Shown: positions 1 to 11,110 of the stretch, piece after piece
How the letters are laid out: every line of letters starts with the position of its first letter
Position numbering within the stretch: position 1 is the stretch's first letter
Assembly: GCF_018678075.1 (NCBI RefSeq)
Contig: NZ_JAHHIR010000014.1
Coordinates: forward strand, 19,266-83,265
DNA length: 64,000 nucleotides
Reading direction: 5' to 3'
Source: Epibacterium ulvae
GTDB taxonomy: Bacteria; Pseudomonadota; Alphaproteobacteria; Rhodobacterales; Rhodobacteraceae
Translations under genes and position numbers: made by a program
Notes under the pieces: generated by a model
Databases searched by the model: none
What the model was told of the DNA's origin: nothing
The model's input: only the letters and a program-made list of their open reading frames with translations

Positions 1-17
1 ACGCAAATGCGATGACC

Positions 18-55
18 AAAGGGCGGCCCCAATCGGAACCGCCCTTTCATCTTTT
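18..55 (+). terminator. Rho-independent terminator of an upstream gene
   Basis: Inverted repeat AAAGGGCGG / CCGCCCTTT with a 12-base loop, followed by CATCTTTT on the plus strand. The T tract is on the plus side, so it most likely ends a gene lying left of the window. It faces the end of folD and could also act weakly for it. Confidence 0.6.
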
Positions 56-97
56 CAAAAATACTTAAATCCAACGCCTGCCACACACGGCAAAGGT

Positions 98-1000
98 TCA
101 GGCTGTCAAACCCTCAGGCTCGGCCAGGTTGTTGGCCCGGCAACACGCGGTCACGGTATTGGCCAGAAGACACGCAATGGTCATCGGACCAACGCCACCG
201 GGCACGGGCGTAATCGCACCCGCGCGCTCGGACGCGCTGGCGAAATCCACGTCACCGACCAGGCGGGTCTTGCCCTCGCCTTTTTCTGGCGCATCAATAC
301 GGTTGATGCCCACGTCGATCACGGTGGCACCTTCTTTGATCCACTCACCAGGCACCATCTCGGGACGGCCCACGGCTGCAACCACGATATCAGCGCGCCC
401 GACGACTTCGGGCAGATCTTTGGTGCGCGAATGGGCGATGGTCACCGTGCAGCTATCCCCAAGCAGCAGTTGCGCCATCGGTTTGCCAACGATGTTTGAG
501 CGGCCAATCACAACCGCATTCATCCCCGACAAAGAGCCGTGATAGTCGCGCAGCATCATCAAACAGCCCAACGGCGTGCACGGCACCATGGATTTCTGAC
601 CAGTGCCCAGCAGGCCCACGTTGGAGATGTGAAACCCATCCACATCCTTGGCGGGCGCGATGGAATTGATCACCAGATCTTCGTTCAGATGGTCGGGCAA
701 CGGCAGCTGTACCAGAATACCATGCACGCTGGCGTCATTGTTCAACTGATCAATAAGCGCCAACAGATCGGCCTCGGACGTGTCCACATCCAGCTTGTGC
801 TCAACTGACTTCATGCCAACTTCGACGGTCTGCTTGCCTTTGGAGCGCACATAGACCTGGCTTGCAGGATCTTCGCCCACCAGAACCACCGCCAGACCCG
901 GCGTGATCTGGTGTTCTTCCTTCAGGCGGGCCACATGTTCCGCCACTTGACCGCGTACCTTTGCCGCAAAGGCTTTGCCGTCGATAAGAGTTGCTGCCAT
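98..1000 (-). CDS. folD: Bifunctional methylenetetrahydrofolate dehydrogenase / methenyltetrahydrofolate cyclohydrolase
   Basis: FolD interconverts 5,10-methylene-THF, 5,10-methenyl-THF and 10-formyl-THF in the cytosol, using NADP. The 300-aa product has the family length. Visible are the YVRSKGK segment (residues 50-56, catalytic Lys region), LVQLPLP at about 97-103, KDVDGFH at about 118-124, a PCTP motif and the GRSNIVGKP nucleotide-binding turn. The frame is open upstream to 1096, but the ATG at 1000 ([11 protein letters not shown]) is where family similarity begins and it follows GGAAAGGACG. It lies 35 bp after a chorismate mutase gene and downstream of fhs, which supplies its 10-formyl-THF partner reaction. 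Confidence 0.96.
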   Translation of the reverse strand: MAATLIDGKAFAAKVRGQVAEHVARLKEEHQITPGLAVVLVGEDPASQVYVRSKGKQTVEVGMKSVEHKLDVDTSEADLLALIDQLNNDASVHGILVQLPLPDHLNEDLVINSIAPAKDVDGFHISNVGLLGTGQKSMVPCTPLGCLMMLRDYHGSLSGMNAVVIGRSNIVGKPMAQLLLGDSCTVTIAHSRTKDLPEVVGRADIVVAAVGRPEMVPGEWIKEGATVIDVGINRIDAPEKGEGKTRLVGDVDFASASERAGAITPVPGGVGPMTIACLLANTVTACCRANNLAEPEGLTA

Positions 1001-1035
1001 TTCTCGTCCTTTCCTTCGGAACGCCTTTGCGCCCG

Positions 1036-1341
1036 TCAATCTTCCCGGATCACCTGCGCCTCGCGCTGGATCGACCAGTCTACCAAGTGCCGCCACAGGG
1101 CTTTCACCAATTCGGGATCCAGATCCCGCTTGGCGGCCTCGCGGCCCACATTCTCAATCACCTCGTCGACTCGTTCCGGGATGCGCGCAGGCCAGCCATT
1201 CTCGCGTTTCAGCTCAATCGCGCGGTCGATATAGCCCGCGCGGGCCACCAGCATGTCCACCAGCTCCTTGTCCAACCTGTCGATCTGCTTGCGCAATTCG
1301 GACATGTCAGAGCAATCCTTTGGCGATACAACAGCGGTCAT
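1036..1341 (-). CDS. Chorismate mutase, AroQ type
   Basis: A 101-aa all-helical protein resembling stand-alone AroQ-class chorismate mutases, which convert chorismate to prephenate for Phe/Tyr synthesis. The pattern [21 protein letters not shown] (residues about 14-34) followed by a YIDRAIELK segment is the typical first long helix with its Arg and Lys ligands. The ATG has AGGAG nine bases upstream. It sits between fhs and folD in the same orientation, so it is probably cotranscribed with C1-folate genes. A role as an isochorismate-pyruvate lyase relative cannot be excluded from sequence alone. Confidence 0.85.
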   Translation of the reverse strand: MTAVVSPKDCSDMSELRKQIDRLDKELVDMLVARAGYIDRAIELKRENGWPARIPERVDEVIENVGREAAKRDLDPELVKALWRHLVDWSIQREAQVIRED

Positions 1342-1410
1342 GGCATCTTTCTCCTGCGATTGCGCGAGCCCGATAAAAAACCCGCGTTCGCATCTGACCC
1401 AATTTCCCGG

Positions 1411-3087
1411 TCAGAACAAGCCTTCGATGTCTCCTTTATTGTTCACGTGGATTGATTCCGCCGCCGGGTGGCGTGGAAGCCCCGGCATGGTCATAATCTC
1501 ACCGCAAATCGCTACCACAAATCCCGCCCCCGCCGACAGGCGCACCTCGCGCAGCGGCACCGAATGTCCCGTGGGTGCGCCGCGCAGTTGCGGGTCTGTT
1601 GAAAACGAGTACTGCGTCTTGGCCATGCAAATCGGCAAATCGCCATAACCGGCGGCTTCCCACTCCTTCAGCTGGTTGCGAATCGTGCTGTCCGCGACAA
1701 CCTCATTCGCGCGATAGATACGTTTGGCGATGATCTCGATCTTCTCAAAGAGCGGCATATCATCGGGATAAAGCGTCGCAAATTGGCTGCTGTCCGCATC
1801 CACCAAACCCACCACTTTCTCCGCCAGATCTGCAGCGCCCGCGCCGCCCTGCGCCCAATGGCGAGAGACCACGGCCTCAACCCCGTGGGTCTCAGCATAG
1901 GCCTGCACGGCGGCGATTTCCGCGTCAGTGTCGGCGACAAAATGGTTGATGGCGACCACCACCGGCACGCCAAACCCTTTGACGTTGTCGATATGCTGGC
2001 CAAGGTTGGCACAGCCGCGCTCCACCGCCGCCACATCTTCCTGCGCCAGATCGCCTTTGTCGACGCCACCGTTCATCTTGAGCGCACGGATGGTGGCCAC
2101 GATCACCACGGCCGAGGGGGCCAACCCAGCCTTGCGGCATTTGATATTCATAAACTTCTCGGCACCCAGATCAGCGCCAAATCCCGCTTCGGTCACCACG
2201 TAATCCGCCAGTTTCAGGGCCGTCGTGGTGGCCATGACCGAGTTGCAGCCATGCGCGATATTGGCAAACGGCCCCCCATGCACAAAGGCTGGGTTGTGCT
2301 CCAGGGTCTGCACCAAATTGGGCTGCATCGCGTCTTTCAACAAGACCGCCATCGCGCCTTCAGCCTTGATATCACGCGCATAAACCGCAGTCTTGTCACG
2401 CCGGTAGGCCACGATGATCCGCCCCAACCGCTGCTCCAGATCTTCCAGGTCGCGCGCCAGACACAGAACCGCCATCACTTCCGAGGCGACGGTGATGTCA
2501 TACCCTGTCTCACGCGGGAACCCGTTGGACACGCCCCCAAGCGAGGCGGTGATCTGCCGCAAAGCCCGGTCGTTCATATCCACCACCCGCCGCCAAACAA
2601 CCCGCCGCGTGTCGATCTCCTGCGCATTGCCCCAATAGATGTGATTGTCGATCATCGCCGACAACAGGGAATGGGCCGAGGTTATGGCGTGAAAGTCACC
2701 GGTAAAATGCAGGTTCATATCTTCCATCGGAATGACCTGCGCATAGCCACCGCCTGCAGCACCGCCCTTCATCCCGAAATTCGGCCCCAGCGAGGCTTCG
2801 CGGATACAAATCATCGCCTTTTTGCCAATCTGATTCAGCCCATCGCCCAGCCCAACAGTGGTGGTGGTCTTCCCCTCTCCCGCCGGTGTCGGGCTCACAG
2901 CAGTGACCAGGATCAGCTTGCCATTCTCACGCCCATTCAAACCTTGAATAAAGTCTTGGCTCACCTTGGCCTTGTCATGCCCATAGGGGATCAGATATTG
3001 CGCCGCGATCCCCAATTGATCGGCAACATCTACAATCGGTCTCTTGGCCGCCGCGCGGGCAATTTCAATGTCTGACTTCTGACTCAT
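1411..3087 (-). CDS. fhs: Formate-tetrahydrofolate ligase
   Basis: ATP-dependent ligation of formate to THF giving 10-formyl-THF. At 558 aa the protein has the usual length. The P-loop [19 protein letters not shown] and the stretch [20 protein letters not shown] are diagnostic. The ATG at 3087 ([10 protein letters not shown]) follows GGGATACTGTC; the open frame up to 3174 is ignored because the family begins here. Downstream are chorismate mutase and folD. Together with FolD it lets the cell use formate or methylated-compound carbon. A formamidase operon 40 kb away could be one source of formate (inference). Confidence 0.97.
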   Translation of the reverse strand: MSQKSDIEIARAAAKRPIVDVADQLGIAAQYLIPYGHDKAKVSQDFIQGLNGRENGKLILVTAVSPTPAGEGKTTTTVGLGDGLNQIGKKAMICIREASLGPNFGMKGGAAGGGYAQVIPMEDMNLHFTGDFHAITSAHSLLSAMIDNHIYWGNAQEIDTRRVVWRRVVDMNDRALRQITASLGGVSNGFPRETGYDITVASEVMAVLCLARDLEDLEQRLGRIIVAYRRDKTAVYARDIKAEGAMAVLLKDAMQPNLVQTLEHNPAFVHGGPFANIAHGCNSVMATTTALKLADYVVTEAGFGADLGAEKFMNIKCRKAGLAPSAVVIVATIRALKMNGGVDKGDLAQEDVAAVERGCANLGQHIDNVKGFGVPVVVAINHFVADTDAEIAAVQAYAETHGVEAVVSRHWAQGGAGAADLAEKVVGLVDADSSQFATLYPDDMPLFEKIEIIAKRIYRANEVVADSTIRNQLKEWEAAGYGDLPICMAKTQYSFSTDPQLRGAPTGHSVPLREVRLSAGAGFVVAICGEIMTMPGLPRHPAAESIHVNNKGDIEGLF

Positions 3088-3290
3088 GACAGTATCCCGG
3101 ATCAAAGTGTTGTGGTTGTTGTCCCCACAGCATGACCCAGCCTTACGCGAAATCAATAGCTGCAGCCGCAGCATCGCGCATCGCAGTTTCCGTCACGAAA
3201 GTCACCGTTCCCGCCATGCGCCGCCCTCGCCACACGCGCCATCGGCGTGTCGTCCCGCATTTCGCGGGCGACATCGCTTAAAACAGCAAA

Positions 3291-3311
3291 CCCCGCGCCG
3301 ATGGCGCGGGG
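3291..3311 (-). terminator. Hairpin terminator after ftsH
   Basis: Perfect 9-bp stem CCCCGCGCC / GGCGCGGGG with loop GAT, 30 bp past the ftsH stop. On the minus strand it is followed by TTTGCTGTTTTAAG; on the plus strand by TTTTC. It may therefore work in both directions. Confidence 0.65.
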
Positions 3312-3341
3312 TTTTCATTCTAACACCAGTCAATGACAGGA

Positions 3342-5279
3342 TTAGCTGCTTGGCTCTGGTTCCATGTCCCCATCAGGAGAGCTTTTCTTGGTCTTCGCCT
3401 TCGGGATCGCCGTGACCGAGGTCTTGCCCGTATCCGCGCCGTCATCCTCGTCGTCATCCGCATGCGGCGGCTCGCCGCGCATTACCCGTTTGATCTCTTC
3501 ACCGGTCAGAGTTTCATATTCCAGCAAGCCTTGCGCCAGACGTTCGAACTCTTCCTTATTTTCCGAGATCACTTTGTAAGCGTGCTCATAGCCCTCTTGG
3601 ATAAAGCGTTTCACTTCATCCTCGATCATCTCTTTGGTGTTCGCAGAGACCGAGAAGCCGCCGGTATTGCCGGAATATCCCTCATGCGCTTCCGCATAAT
3701 CGATATTGCCCACTTTGTCGGACATGCCCCAGCGCAGCACCATGGCGCGCGCCAATTGGCTTGCCTGCTGGATATCGCCCGCCGGACCGTTGGACACATG
3801 ATCTTCGCCAAAGGTGAGGATTTCCGCAGCTTTACCGGCCATGGTCATCGCCAGCTTATGCTCACATTCATCCTTGTGCCAGTTCAGACGGTCCATCTCT
3901 GGCAGGCTCATCACCATGCCCAAAGCACCACCACGCGGAATGATCGTCGCTTTATAGACCGGGTCACATTTTGGCAGCATCAGGCCAACCAAGGCGTGAC
4001 CAGCTTCGTGATAGGCGGTCATTTCCTTCTGCTCCGCAGTCAAAACCATCGATCGACGCTCAGCGCCCATCATGACCTTGTCTTTGGCGCTTTCAAAATC
4101 TTCCATGGTCACAAACCGACGCCCCACGCGCGCCGCCATCAAGGCGGCCTCGTTCACCAGGTTCGCCAGATCCGCACCGGAAAAGCCCGGCGTGCCGCGC
4201 GCGATGATGCGCAGGTCAACGTCTGGTCCCAGCGGGGTCTTGCGGGCGTGTACGCCCAGGATCTTCTCGCGGCCTTTGATGTCGGGGTTGCCAACGGTCA
4301 CGTTCCGGTCAAAACGACCAGGACGCAGCAAGGCGGGGTCCAGAACATCGCGACGGTTGGTCGCCGCCAGAATGATCACGCCTTCATTGGCTTCAAAACC
4401 GTCCATCTCCACCAGCAGCTGGTTGAGGGTCTGTTCACGCTCATCATTGCCGCCGCCATAACCGGCACCACGATGGCGGCCCACGGCGTCGATCTCATCG
4501 ATAAAGACGATACAGGGCGCGTTCTTTTTCGCCTGTTCGAACATATCGCGCACACGGGATGCACCAACACCCACGAACATCTCAACAAAGTCAGAGCCAG
4601 AGATGGTGAAGAACGGCACACCCGCCTCACCGGCGATGGCACGTGCCAGAAGAGTTTTACCGGTGCCCGGAGGGCCCACCAGCAACGCACCCTTGGGGAT
4701 CTTGCCGCCAAGGCGCGAGAACTTCTGCGGGTTGCGCAGGAATTCAACGATTTCTTCCAGCTCTTCTTTGGCCTCATCGATGCCAGCGACATCGTCAAAG
4801 GTCACACGCCCGTGCTTTTCGGTCAGCATCTTGGCCTTGGACTTGCCAAAGCCCATAGCGCCGCCTTTGCCGCCCCCTTGCATCCGGTTCATGAAATAGA
4901 CCCAGACACCAATCAACAGCAGGAACGGCAGCAGGGTGATGACAAAACTCTGCAGTCCGGATTGTTGCTGCTTCTCGGCCCGCACCGGAACGCCGGCTGC
5001 GATCAGCATCGACGTCACTTCGGCATCAACCGGTTTGATCGTGACATAGTTCTGGCCATCTGTGGTGGTAAAGCGCACTTGCTCACCGTCCAGCGTCGCG
5101 GTGGCAACGCCACCATTGTCCACAGCAGCGACAAAATCGCTGTATGTTCGCTCACGGCTTTGCATCGTGCTGCCGGATCCGCTGAACAGGTTGAACAGCG
5201 CCATCACCAGCACAAACAAAACAACCCAGAAGGCGATATTTCTTGCATTGCCCAAAGGAAAGATCTCCCAAAATTTCAA
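3342..5279 (-). CDS. ftsH: ATP-dependent zinc metalloprotease FtsH
   Basis: Membrane-bound AAA+ protease that degrades unassembled membrane proteins and regulators. The 645-aa protein has an N-terminal TM helix (about 13-33), a periplasmic domain, and a second TM (about 112-130). Walker A GPPGTGKT is at 202-209, Walker B IVFIDEID at 257-264, an arginine-finger region at about 319-325, and the zinc motif HEAGH at 424-428. The C-terminal tail is acidic (DDDEDDGAD). It follows tilS by 54 bp, a pairing common in proteobacteria. Confidence 0.97.
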   Translation of the reverse strand: MKFWEIFPLGNARNIAFWVVLFVLVMALFNLFSGSGSTMQSRERTYSDFVAAVDNGGVATATLDGEQVRFTTTDGQNYVTIKPVDAEVTSMLIAAGVPVRAEKQQQSGLQSFVITLLPFLLLIGVWVYFMNRMQGGGKGGAMGFGKSKAKMLTEKHGRVTFDDVAGIDEAKEELEEIVEFLRNPQKFSRLGGKIPKGALLVGPPGTGKTLLARAIAGEAGVPFFTISGSDFVEMFVGVGASRVRDMFEQAKKNAPCIVFIDEIDAVGRHRGAGYGGGNDEREQTLNQLLVEMDGFEANEGVIILAATNRRDVLDPALLRPGRFDRNVTVGNPDIKGREKILGVHARKTPLGPDVDLRIIARGTPGFSGADLANLVNEAALMAARVGRRFVTMEDFESAKDKVMMGAERRSMVLTAEQKEMTAYHEAGHALVGLMLPKCDPVYKATIIPRGGALGMVMSLPEMDRLNWHKDECEHKLAMTMAGKAAEILTFGEDHVSNGPAGDIQQASQLARAMVLRWGMSDKVGNIDYAEAHEGYSGNTGGFSVSANTKEMIEDEVKRFIQEGYEHAYKVISENKEEFERLAQGLLEYETLTGEEIKRVMRGEPPHADDDEDDGADTGKTSVTAIPKAKTKKSSPDGDMEPEPSS

Positions 5280-5333
5280 AGCACGCGATCGCGGCTCTGC
5301 CTTGTCTCTAAAATAGGGATACTGAGCAGAGGT

Positions 5334-6626
5334 TCAATGCGTTAAAAACGACGTGTATAACGCTTCGTCGGATCTTGTAAGGGTAACCTTCCACCCATTT
5401 TCAAATCCAACCGATGGCGCGGCCACCAAATGATCCCCATTCCAGACGGCCGGCGTGCTCTCCAGAACCTCGCGTGGGCAGTGGAAATCACGCCAGTTTG
5501 TACAGTGCCGCAGCCCCTCGGGACCCAGCACACGAATGGCGTTGTTGGCAGTGTCGCCGCCATAAACCAGCCAGCGCGCATCCCATTCCTGCCCCGGCGC
5601 GACCTCTGATGTGCACAGCGCATTGTGCTCACGAAACACCCAGGCGCGCTCGCCTTTTGCGAGGATCCGACAACCCGCAACCGTATGACTGCCGCCTTGT
5701 TTCACCACCTCGCGCGCCTCTGTCATTGCGCGTCGTCGTGGCACGTAAGCTTCACCGGTGAGCCATTGAATGGAGGAGGCCAGCAGGCGATGAGAGATCT
5801 CAGTCGGCAACACGCGAAAGGCGCGGCGCGCGATGGAAACCGCACCAAACTGCGCGCACAACACCTCGCGAGCCTCTAGAAAACTGTACCATTCCAAAGC
5901 CTTACGCGCCTGCGTCAGGTTGTGCGCCACGGTCGAAAACGCAAGGGGTGAGACGCCCAGATCCTCCAAAACCGCCAAGGCTTTGCGGGTACGCACCCGT
6001 TCGAATTTGTCATTGTCGTTGCTGGGATCATCGATCCAATCCAACCCTTCGCCACGCAAAACCGCGCGCAATTCTTCGCGGCGCACAGTCAGAACCGGGC
6101 GGATAAACTCCACCCCTCCGTGTACGCGCCGCTCGGGGATTCCTGCCAGACCACTGACGCCAGCCTCGCGCCGCAGACGCATCAAAACCGTCTCAGCCTG
6201 ATCATCGGCGGTGTGGCCAAGCGCAACCATCGAGATCTTGTTTTGGATCGCCCATTTGCTCAGCAGGTCAAAACGTGCCGCTCGCGCGCGGCCCTGCACA
6301 TTGCCCTCATCATGGGGCGCGTCCCAATTCAGAACGGTGTGTGAATGGCCAAGGTCGCGACAAAATTTTGCAACGGCTTCCGCTTCATCTGCGGCTTCGG
6401 GACGTAAACCATGGTTCACAGTTGCGACAAAAATTTTGACGTCGCGTTCACGAAATGCCGCGCTGAGGCCCAACAGAAGGGCAAGTGAATCACTTCCGCC
6501 CGACACAGCCACCCCGATTTGGGCCGGCAAGGTGGGCAGCGCGTCGTGGATTGCGGCCATCAGCTTTTGCTTTGCAGCCTCGGCAGAGGGCTTGTCTGGG
6601 CGTGAAGTGCGCGAGCTTAGGGGCAC
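5334..6626 (-). CDS. tilS: tRNA(Ile)-lysidine synthase
   Basis: Converts C34 of tRNA-Ile(CAU) to lysidine using ATP and lysine, changing both codon and amino acid identity. The 430-aa protein has the PP-loop SGGSDS at residues 42-47 and the ATP pyrophosphatase domain (NHGLRPEA, GHTADDQAET), followed by a substrate-binding C-terminal region. The start overlaps the end of cpoB by 10 bp, so translation is probably coupled. It links the tol-pal operon to ftsH. Confidence 0.93.
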   Translation of the reverse strand: MPLSSRTSRPDKPSAEAAKQKLMAAIHDALPTLPAQIGVAVSGGSDSLALLLGLSAAFRERDVKIFVATVNHGLRPEAADEAEAVAKFCRDLGHSHTVLNWDAPHDEGNVQGRARAARFDLLSKWAIQNKISMVALGHTADDQAETVLMRLRREAGVSGLAGIPERRVHGGVEFIRPVLTVRREELRAVLRGEGLDWIDDPSNDNDKFERVRTRKALAVLEDLGVSPLAFSTVAHNLTQARKALEWYSFLEAREVLCAQFGAVSIARRAFRVLPTEISHRLLASSIQWLTGEAYVPRRRAMTEAREVVKQGGSHTVAGCRILAKGERAWVFREHNALCTSEVAPGQEWDARWLVYGGDTANNAIRVLGPEGLRHCTNWRDFHCPREVLESTPAVWNGDHLVAAPSVGFENGWKVTLTRSDEALYTSFLTH

Positions 6627-7438
6627 GCGAGCTTCACCCTTTCTGCCTCGGCCTCATTCACCACGGGGGAGACGGGAAAGCGCACGCCAACCTCGCTCAG
6701 AGTAATGCAGGCCTGTTCCTGTTGATCCAATCGACCAAGTGCAGACCCCAGTTCAAACAGCGCCTGCGGTGCCTGTGGCCCGGATGCATTGCCGCTGAAC
6801 GCTGCCAGATAGGCACGTGCCGCTTCGCGGGTATCGCCAAGACCATCCAGCGCTTTGCCACGCTGCAATGCAGCCTCAGCCGCCAGGGGGCTGCCGGGAT
6901 AGGTTTCATTAAACAGCGCGAATTTTTCCGCCGCCGCTGCAAATTCACCATCGGTCAGCGCCTGTGCGGCGGCTTCGAAATCACTGCGCTCACCAACTGC
7001 CAGTTCCTCACCCGTGGTACTGTCTTCTGGGACCACTTCGTCAGGGGCTGTCGCTTCCTCGTCACCGCCAAGGGTTGAGGTCTCCCCCAGCTGGCTGATG
7101 TCGCCGCCTTCCAGCTCCACCAGACGGAACTCCAGATCGCCAATCCGATTGGTGCCATCCGCGATCACCCGGTTGACCCGGTGATCCAGCTGTTCGGTCT
7201 TGGACGTGATCCGTTGCAGTTCAGCCTCGATCGCGGTGACCCGCTCCAGCACCGTGTCGCCGACCAAATTGGTCGCAGGCGCGCCGGTGGTGGACAGCTC
7301 ACGTTTGAGCTTTTGGATCTCGACATTCAGGACCGTCAGCTCCTGGCGGATATCTGCAAGTGTCTCAGCATCCTGGGCCTGGGCCGGAACGGCCAGCGCA
7401 ATACAAACGCTCAGCGCAAGAGAGTGAAAAAGCCGCAT
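6617..7438 (-). CDS. cpoB: Tol-Pal system protein CpoB/YbgF
   Basis: Periplasmic coordinator of outer-membrane constriction and peptidoglycan synthesis. The 273 aa comprise a Sec signal peptide ending near AQAQ (residue about 22), an N-terminal coiled coil (ETLADIRQELTVLNVEIQKL, then a second heptad stretch to about 110), an acidic linker, and a C-terminal TPR region (FEAAAQALTDGEFAAAAEKF onwards). It starts 12 bp after pal, its usual place at the end of the tol operon. Confidence 0.9.
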   Translation of the reverse strand: MRLFHSLALSVCIALAVPAQAQDAETLADIRQELTVLNVEIQKLKRELSTTGAPATNLVGDTVLERVTAIEAELQRITSKTEQLDHRVNRVIADGTNRIGDLEFRLVELEGGDISQLGETSTLGGDEEATAPDEVVPEDSTTGEELAVGERSDFEAAAQALTDGEFAAAAEKFALFNETYPGSPLAAEAALQRGKALDGLGDTREAARAYLAAFSGNASGPQAPQALFELGSALGRLDQQEQACITLSEVGVRFPVSPVVNEAEAERVKLACP

Positions 7439-7450
7439 CGTTCAGTGCTC

Positions 7451-7969
7451 CTAGCTGGTGAAACCGCCCGCAATCACAGTAACCGCACGGCGGTTTTGCG
7501 CATAACATGCCTCGGCCGAGCAGATCTCAAGCGGGCGTTCCTTGCCAAAGCTGACGGTTTTGATCCGGGTCGGCGACACACCGTTGGCGACCAGATACTC
7601 ACGCGCAGCATTTGCACGGCGCGCCCCAAGGCCGAGGTTGTATTCGCGCGTGCCCTGCTCGTCCGCGTGGCCCTCGATGGTGATGGTGTATTCCGGATTT
7701 GCAGCCAACCAACCGGCCTGCGCGGCCAATGTGGTCTGGGCACCGGCGCCAAGCTCATGCTGGTCCACCGCAAACAACACCCGGTCGCCCACGGTCTGCT
7801 GGAAATAGGCCGGGCTGTTGGGTGCCAATGCCCCCGCGCCAAGACCGCCATCTGCACTGGCGCCTGCGCCACCGCTGCCGCTGCCACCAAATCCATCATC
7901 GCGCCAACCGGTTGCGTTGCTACACGCCGAAACCGCCAAAGCTGCGACCAGGCAGATTGCCCGCTTCAT
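7451..7969 (-). CDS. pal: Peptidoglycan-associated lipoprotein Pal
   Basis: Outer-membrane lipoprotein that binds peptidoglycan and TolB. From the ATG at 7969 (MKRAICLVAA) the protein has 172 aa with the lipobox VSAC (Cys16) and a glycine-rich linker. An OmpA-like domain follows, with the hallmark IEGHADEQGTREYNLGLGARR. The upstream ATG at 7993 adds eight residues that would spoil the lipoprotein signal. The stop is TAG. It sits between tolB (127 bp gap) and cpoB (12 bp). Confidence 0.95.
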   Translation of the reverse strand: MKRAICLVAALAVSACSNATGWRDDGFGGSGSGGAGASADGGLGAGALAPNSPAYFQQTVGDRVLFAVDQHELGAGAQTTLAAQAGWLAANPEYTITIEGHADEQGTREYNLGLGARRANAAREYLVANGVSPTRIKTVSFGKERPLEICSAEACYAQNRRAVTVIAGGFTS

Positions 7970-8096
7970 GCCACTGATCCCCATATGCCTCACCTTTGTG
8001 TCTTACTGTTTGCTTTATGGTTGCTACCCTAACACAGCGCGCAACCGTTAACTATCTTCACCGCGCCCCGAATGTCCGGGATCGCGAACTATCGCC

Positions 8097-9422
8097 TTAA
8101 TTCTGCAACGGCGACCAGGCCGGATCCGACGCACCATCCGGTGTGCGCACCGGTTTCAGGTTACGCCCCGAAATATCAACCGAATAAAGCGTCGCCCGCC
8201 CGCTGGCACCTTGGGTTTCACGGGTGAACATAATCACCCGCCCATTGGGGGCCCAGGTCGGCCCCTCATCCAGGAAGGATGAGGTCAACAGACGCTCTTC
8301 GCTGCCATCCGTGCGCATCACACCAATGTGGAAACGGCCCCGGTTCTGTTTGGTAAAGGCCACCAGATCCCCGCGCGGCGACCAGACCGGCGTGCCGTAC
8401 CGTCCGTTGCCAAAACTGATCCGGCGCGCCTCACCACCGGTTGCGGCCATCACATAGAGCTGCTGGCTGCCAGAGCGGTCGCTTTCAAACACGATCTGGC
8501 TTCCATCCGGCGAGAACGACGGCGCGGTCTCAATCGACGGCGCGCTGGTCAGGCGGGACAGGTTACCGCTGGCGATATCCATCCGGTAAATATCTGTGTT
8601 GCCGCCCCGGGACTGGGAGAACACAACCGTCTTGCCATCGGGGGCAAAACGCGGCGCAAAGCTCATGATACCGTCATCCGGCGACAGGATCCGACGCTGC
8701 ACGCGCGCCACGTCCAAGACATGCACCTGCGGGAACCCGCTTTCGTAAGAGGTATACAGCACCTGGTCGCCAGTGGGCGAAAACCGCGGTGCCAGAACGA
8801 TGGCCGACGAATTGGTCAGATACTGAACATTCGCCCCGTCATAATCCATAATCGCCAGCCGTTTGCGGCGGTCATTCTTAGGCCCGCTTTCGCTGACAAA
8901 CACCACTCGGCTGTCGAAATAGCCGCTTTCGCCGGTGATCCGGGAATAGATCGCATCGGACACCTTGTGGGCCATACGACGCCAGCCTTCGGTGGTGCCG
9001 GAAAACTGCAGCCCCTCACCCAGCATGTCTTCGCTAAAGACGTCATAGCCGCTAAAGCGCACCGTCAGCCGGTTGCCATTAACACTGACACCGCCGGTGA
9101 TCAGAGCCTGGGCATTGATCGCCTTCCAATCGGCATATTGCACCGGCGCGTCAAAATCGGTGACACGGGAGATATGCGCGCTGGCGGGCACTTCGCGAAA
9201 CAGTCCGGTGCCTGCAAGATCAGCCGCAACCACGCGCGCGATCTGGGCAGAAAGCTCGCCCGCAGTCCCCGTTTCGGCGACAAAATCCGGCACCGCAAAG
9301 GGCAAAGGCTCGATCACACCATCGGTGATTTCAATCCGCAACGGCCCGTCTTGCGCCATCGCAACACCTGCGGGCAGAAGAGCCGCAGCCCCGATCAACA
9401 AGCCTGCCAGAAACTGTCTCAT
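8097..9422 (-). CDS. tolB: Tol-Pal system beta-propeller protein TolB
   Basis: Periplasmic protein linking TolA/TolQR to Pal. From the ATG at 9422 (MRQFLAGLL) the protein has 441 aa: a signal peptide ending AMA-QD, an N-terminal alpha/beta domain, and a six-bladed propeller with repeated FSPDG / FAPDG / WSPRG elements. The start codon overlaps the tolA stop as ATGA, so translational coupling is likely. The longer frame to 9470 is rejected because it would bury the signal peptide. Confidence 0.96.
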   Translation of the reverse strand: MRQFLAGLLIGAAALLPAGVAMAQDGPLRIEITDGVIEPLPFAVPDFVAETGTAGELSAQIARVVAADLAGTGLFREVPASAHISRVTDFDAPVQYADWKAINAQALITGGVSVNGNRLTVRFSGYDVFSEDMLGEGLQFSGTTEGWRRMAHKVSDAIYSRITGESGYFDSRVVFVSESGPKNDRRKRLAIMDYDGANVQYLTNSSAIVLAPRFSPTGDQVLYTSYESGFPQVHVLDVARVQRRILSPDDGIMSFAPRFAPDGKTVVFSQSRGGNTDIYRMDIASGNLSRLTSAPSIETAPSFSPDGSQIVFESDRSGSQQLYVMAATGGEARRISFGNGRYGTPVWSPRGDLVAFTKQNRGRFHIGVMRTDGSEERLLTSSFLDEGPTWAPNGRVIMFTRETQGASGRATLYSVDISGRNLKPVRTPDGASDPAWSPLQN

Positions 9423-10597
9423 CTGATGCGCATCCTTTCTGGATTGAACGTCATTTCTATATCGCGCCATTGCGCGTATTTTTCAGGGGGAAGGTCAAAG
9501 CCTTTTGCCCCGCAACGGATGATGGCGCGGCGCGCGGCCTCATAGGCCTGTCTCGCAGCCGCCGCCGACCCATCCGAGCTGGACAACATCTTGATGCTGC
9601 CCACATCTGGTTTACCGTCCTGCGACAGGGATACACCAACAATCACCGTTGTTCGCAAGGCCTCGCTAGAAAGTGATCCCACATTCCAGCAACTGGAAAC
9701 CGCAACCCGCAGCGCGTCCTTTTCACCGGCGCTCAGCGGCGGGCCAGAGGGTTCGGGCGCCTCAACCTCGGCGCCACCTGCCAGCGCTTGGGCCAGCGCA
9801 TCCCCCACTGCATCCGCACGATCTGCGGGCTGCTCTGGCGCGCTTGGGGCCTCGGGTTCTGGCGTTGGTTCAGGCTCGGGCGTGGCTTCGGCCACCGCGG
9901 GTTCGGGCTCTGGCGCGGGGTCCGGCCTGCGCGGACGCGCCTTGGGGCGCACCGACAGGGTTGGCGCGGCACTTGCCGCTGGCGCGTCGCTTTCATTTTC
10001 TTCGGTTACAATCCGGTCGCTCGCGGCCTCGGGCGCGGTGGCTTCCTGGACCTCTTGCGGGGTATCGGCCCCTTCGTCAGGAGCAATCTCGGGCTGGGCG
10101 ACCTCATCCGGTGCAACATCTGGCGGCGGAGGTGCCACCGGCACCGGCGCAACCCGGTCGACCTGTTGGCCCGCATCCGGACGTTCTGCCGGACGGATTG
10201 GCGGCGTTGGCAAGTCGGGCACTTCAACCGGCGTGGGTGGCGTGATCTCTGTCAGGGCCTCGGGCTGTTGTTCTGCAATCGGCTCGGGGCGGTCCACCAC
10301 CTCGGGGTCGGGCTCAACTGCGGAGACCGGATCAGGCGGTGTCACATCTGTCGTCTCGGGCAGAGGCGATGTGACCTCGGGCAAATTGGCCGCATCGGGC
10401 ACAGCCAAGGTCGCAGGTTGCGCCGACAACTCGGGCGCTGCAACCTCTTGGCTGAGGCGCGCGAACTCTGCCGCGCTGATCAGGCTGACTTCCTGCACTT
10501 GGCTCGGCAGTGGCTCCGACGGGAACCACGCGCCAAACACCACCCAGCTCATCAAGAGACTGTGCGCAGCGAGTGAGACTTTGGTTCCGGTCTGCAC
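9419..10597 (-). CDS. tolA: TolA-like energy-transducing protein
   Basis: Inner-membrane protein that carries proton-motive energy from TolQR to TolB/Pal. The 392 aa have an N-terminal TM anchor (about residues 8-27). A long Pro/Glu/Ala-rich periplasmic stretch runs from about 60 to 270, here proline-rich rather than the helical Ala/Lys repeats of enterobacteria. A C-terminal TolA/TonB-like domain ([21 protein letters not shown] onwards) follows. Assignment rests on position between tolR and tolB and on the C-terminal fold. Confidence 0.88.
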   Translation of the reverse strand: MQTGTKVSLAAHSLLMSWVVFGAWFPSEPLPSQVQEVSLISAAEFARLSQEVAAPELSAQPATLAVPDAANLPEVTSPLPETTDVTPPDPVSAVEPDPEVVDRPEPIAEQQPEALTEITPPTPVEVPDLPTPPIRPAERPDAGQQVDRVAPVPVAPPPPDVAPDEVAQPEIAPDEGADTPQEVQEATAPEAASDRIVTEENESDAPAASAAPTLSVRPKARPRRPDPAPEPEPAVAEATPEPEPTPEPEAPSAPEQPADRADAVGDALAQALAGGAEVEAPEPSGPPLSAGEKDALRVAVSSCWNVGSLSSEALRTTVIVGVSLSQDGKPDVGSIKMLSSSDGSAAAARQAYEAARRAIIRCGAKGFDLPPEKYAQWRDIEMTFNPERMRIR

Positions 10598-10609
10598 CCC
10601 GTAGCCCCG

Positions 10610-11095
10610 TTACTGACCCGCCGCGTCGCGGCCGTCCAAAGCAGGGCCGCCGGTGTCGGTCACCAGACCCACATTGGCAAAGCCCCCGGCGTTCAGCGCC
10701 CCCATCACCTGCATCACATCCTGATAGGCTATCGCCCCATCCGCGCGCAGGAAAATCCGGTCGCTTTCGCGTTCGGCGGCAATCGCCTGCAGGCGCACAA
10801 CCAAGTCGTCACGTGCGACGGTGGTGGTCTGGATCTGCACCTCACCGGCGGCTGTCATGGTCACGGTCAGCGGTTCCTCGTCATCACCGGGCAAGGCTCC
10901 CGCGGCGGTTTTTGGCAATTCCACCGGCACGCCCACGGTCATCAAGGGTGCCGCCACCATAAAGATGATCAGCAGCACCAGCATCACATCCACAAACGGT
11001 GTGACGTTGATTTCAGCCATGGCCTGGGACCGCCGCCGCTTGCGGCCGCGTCGCCGATTGCCATCGTCTGCTTTTGCCTGAACCCCTGCACCCAT
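10610..11095 (-). CDS. tolR: TolR (ExbD/TolR family)
   Basis: Proton-channel subunit of the Tol motor. The 161 aa have a basic N-terminus (RRGRKRRRSQ), then AMAEINVTPFVDVMLVLLIIFMV. This is the single TM helix with the conserved channel Asp. The rest is periplasmic. It begins 15 bp after tolQ and ends 12 bp before tolA. Confidence 0.96.
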   Translation of the reverse strand: MGAGVQAKADDGNRRRGRKRRRSQAMAEINVTPFVDVMLVLLIIFMVAAPLMTVGVPVELPKTAAGALPGDDEEPLTVTMTAAGEVQIQTTTVARDDLVVRLQAIAAERESDRIFLRADGAIAYQDVMQVMGALNAGGFANVGLVTDTGGPALDGRDAAGQ

Positions 11096-11110
11096 CGTCA
11101 GACCTCCCGA

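Noticed and set aside
3088..3290. Riboswitch upstream of fhs
   Set aside because: No known tetrahydrofolate or SAM riboswitch pattern could be recognised, and the GC hairpins are explained by the ftsH terminator.
3333..5345. 670-codon plus-strand open frame over ftsH
   Set aside because: It is the antisense shadow of ftsH. The translation is His/Arg-rich without any family features, while the minus strand encodes a complete FtsH.
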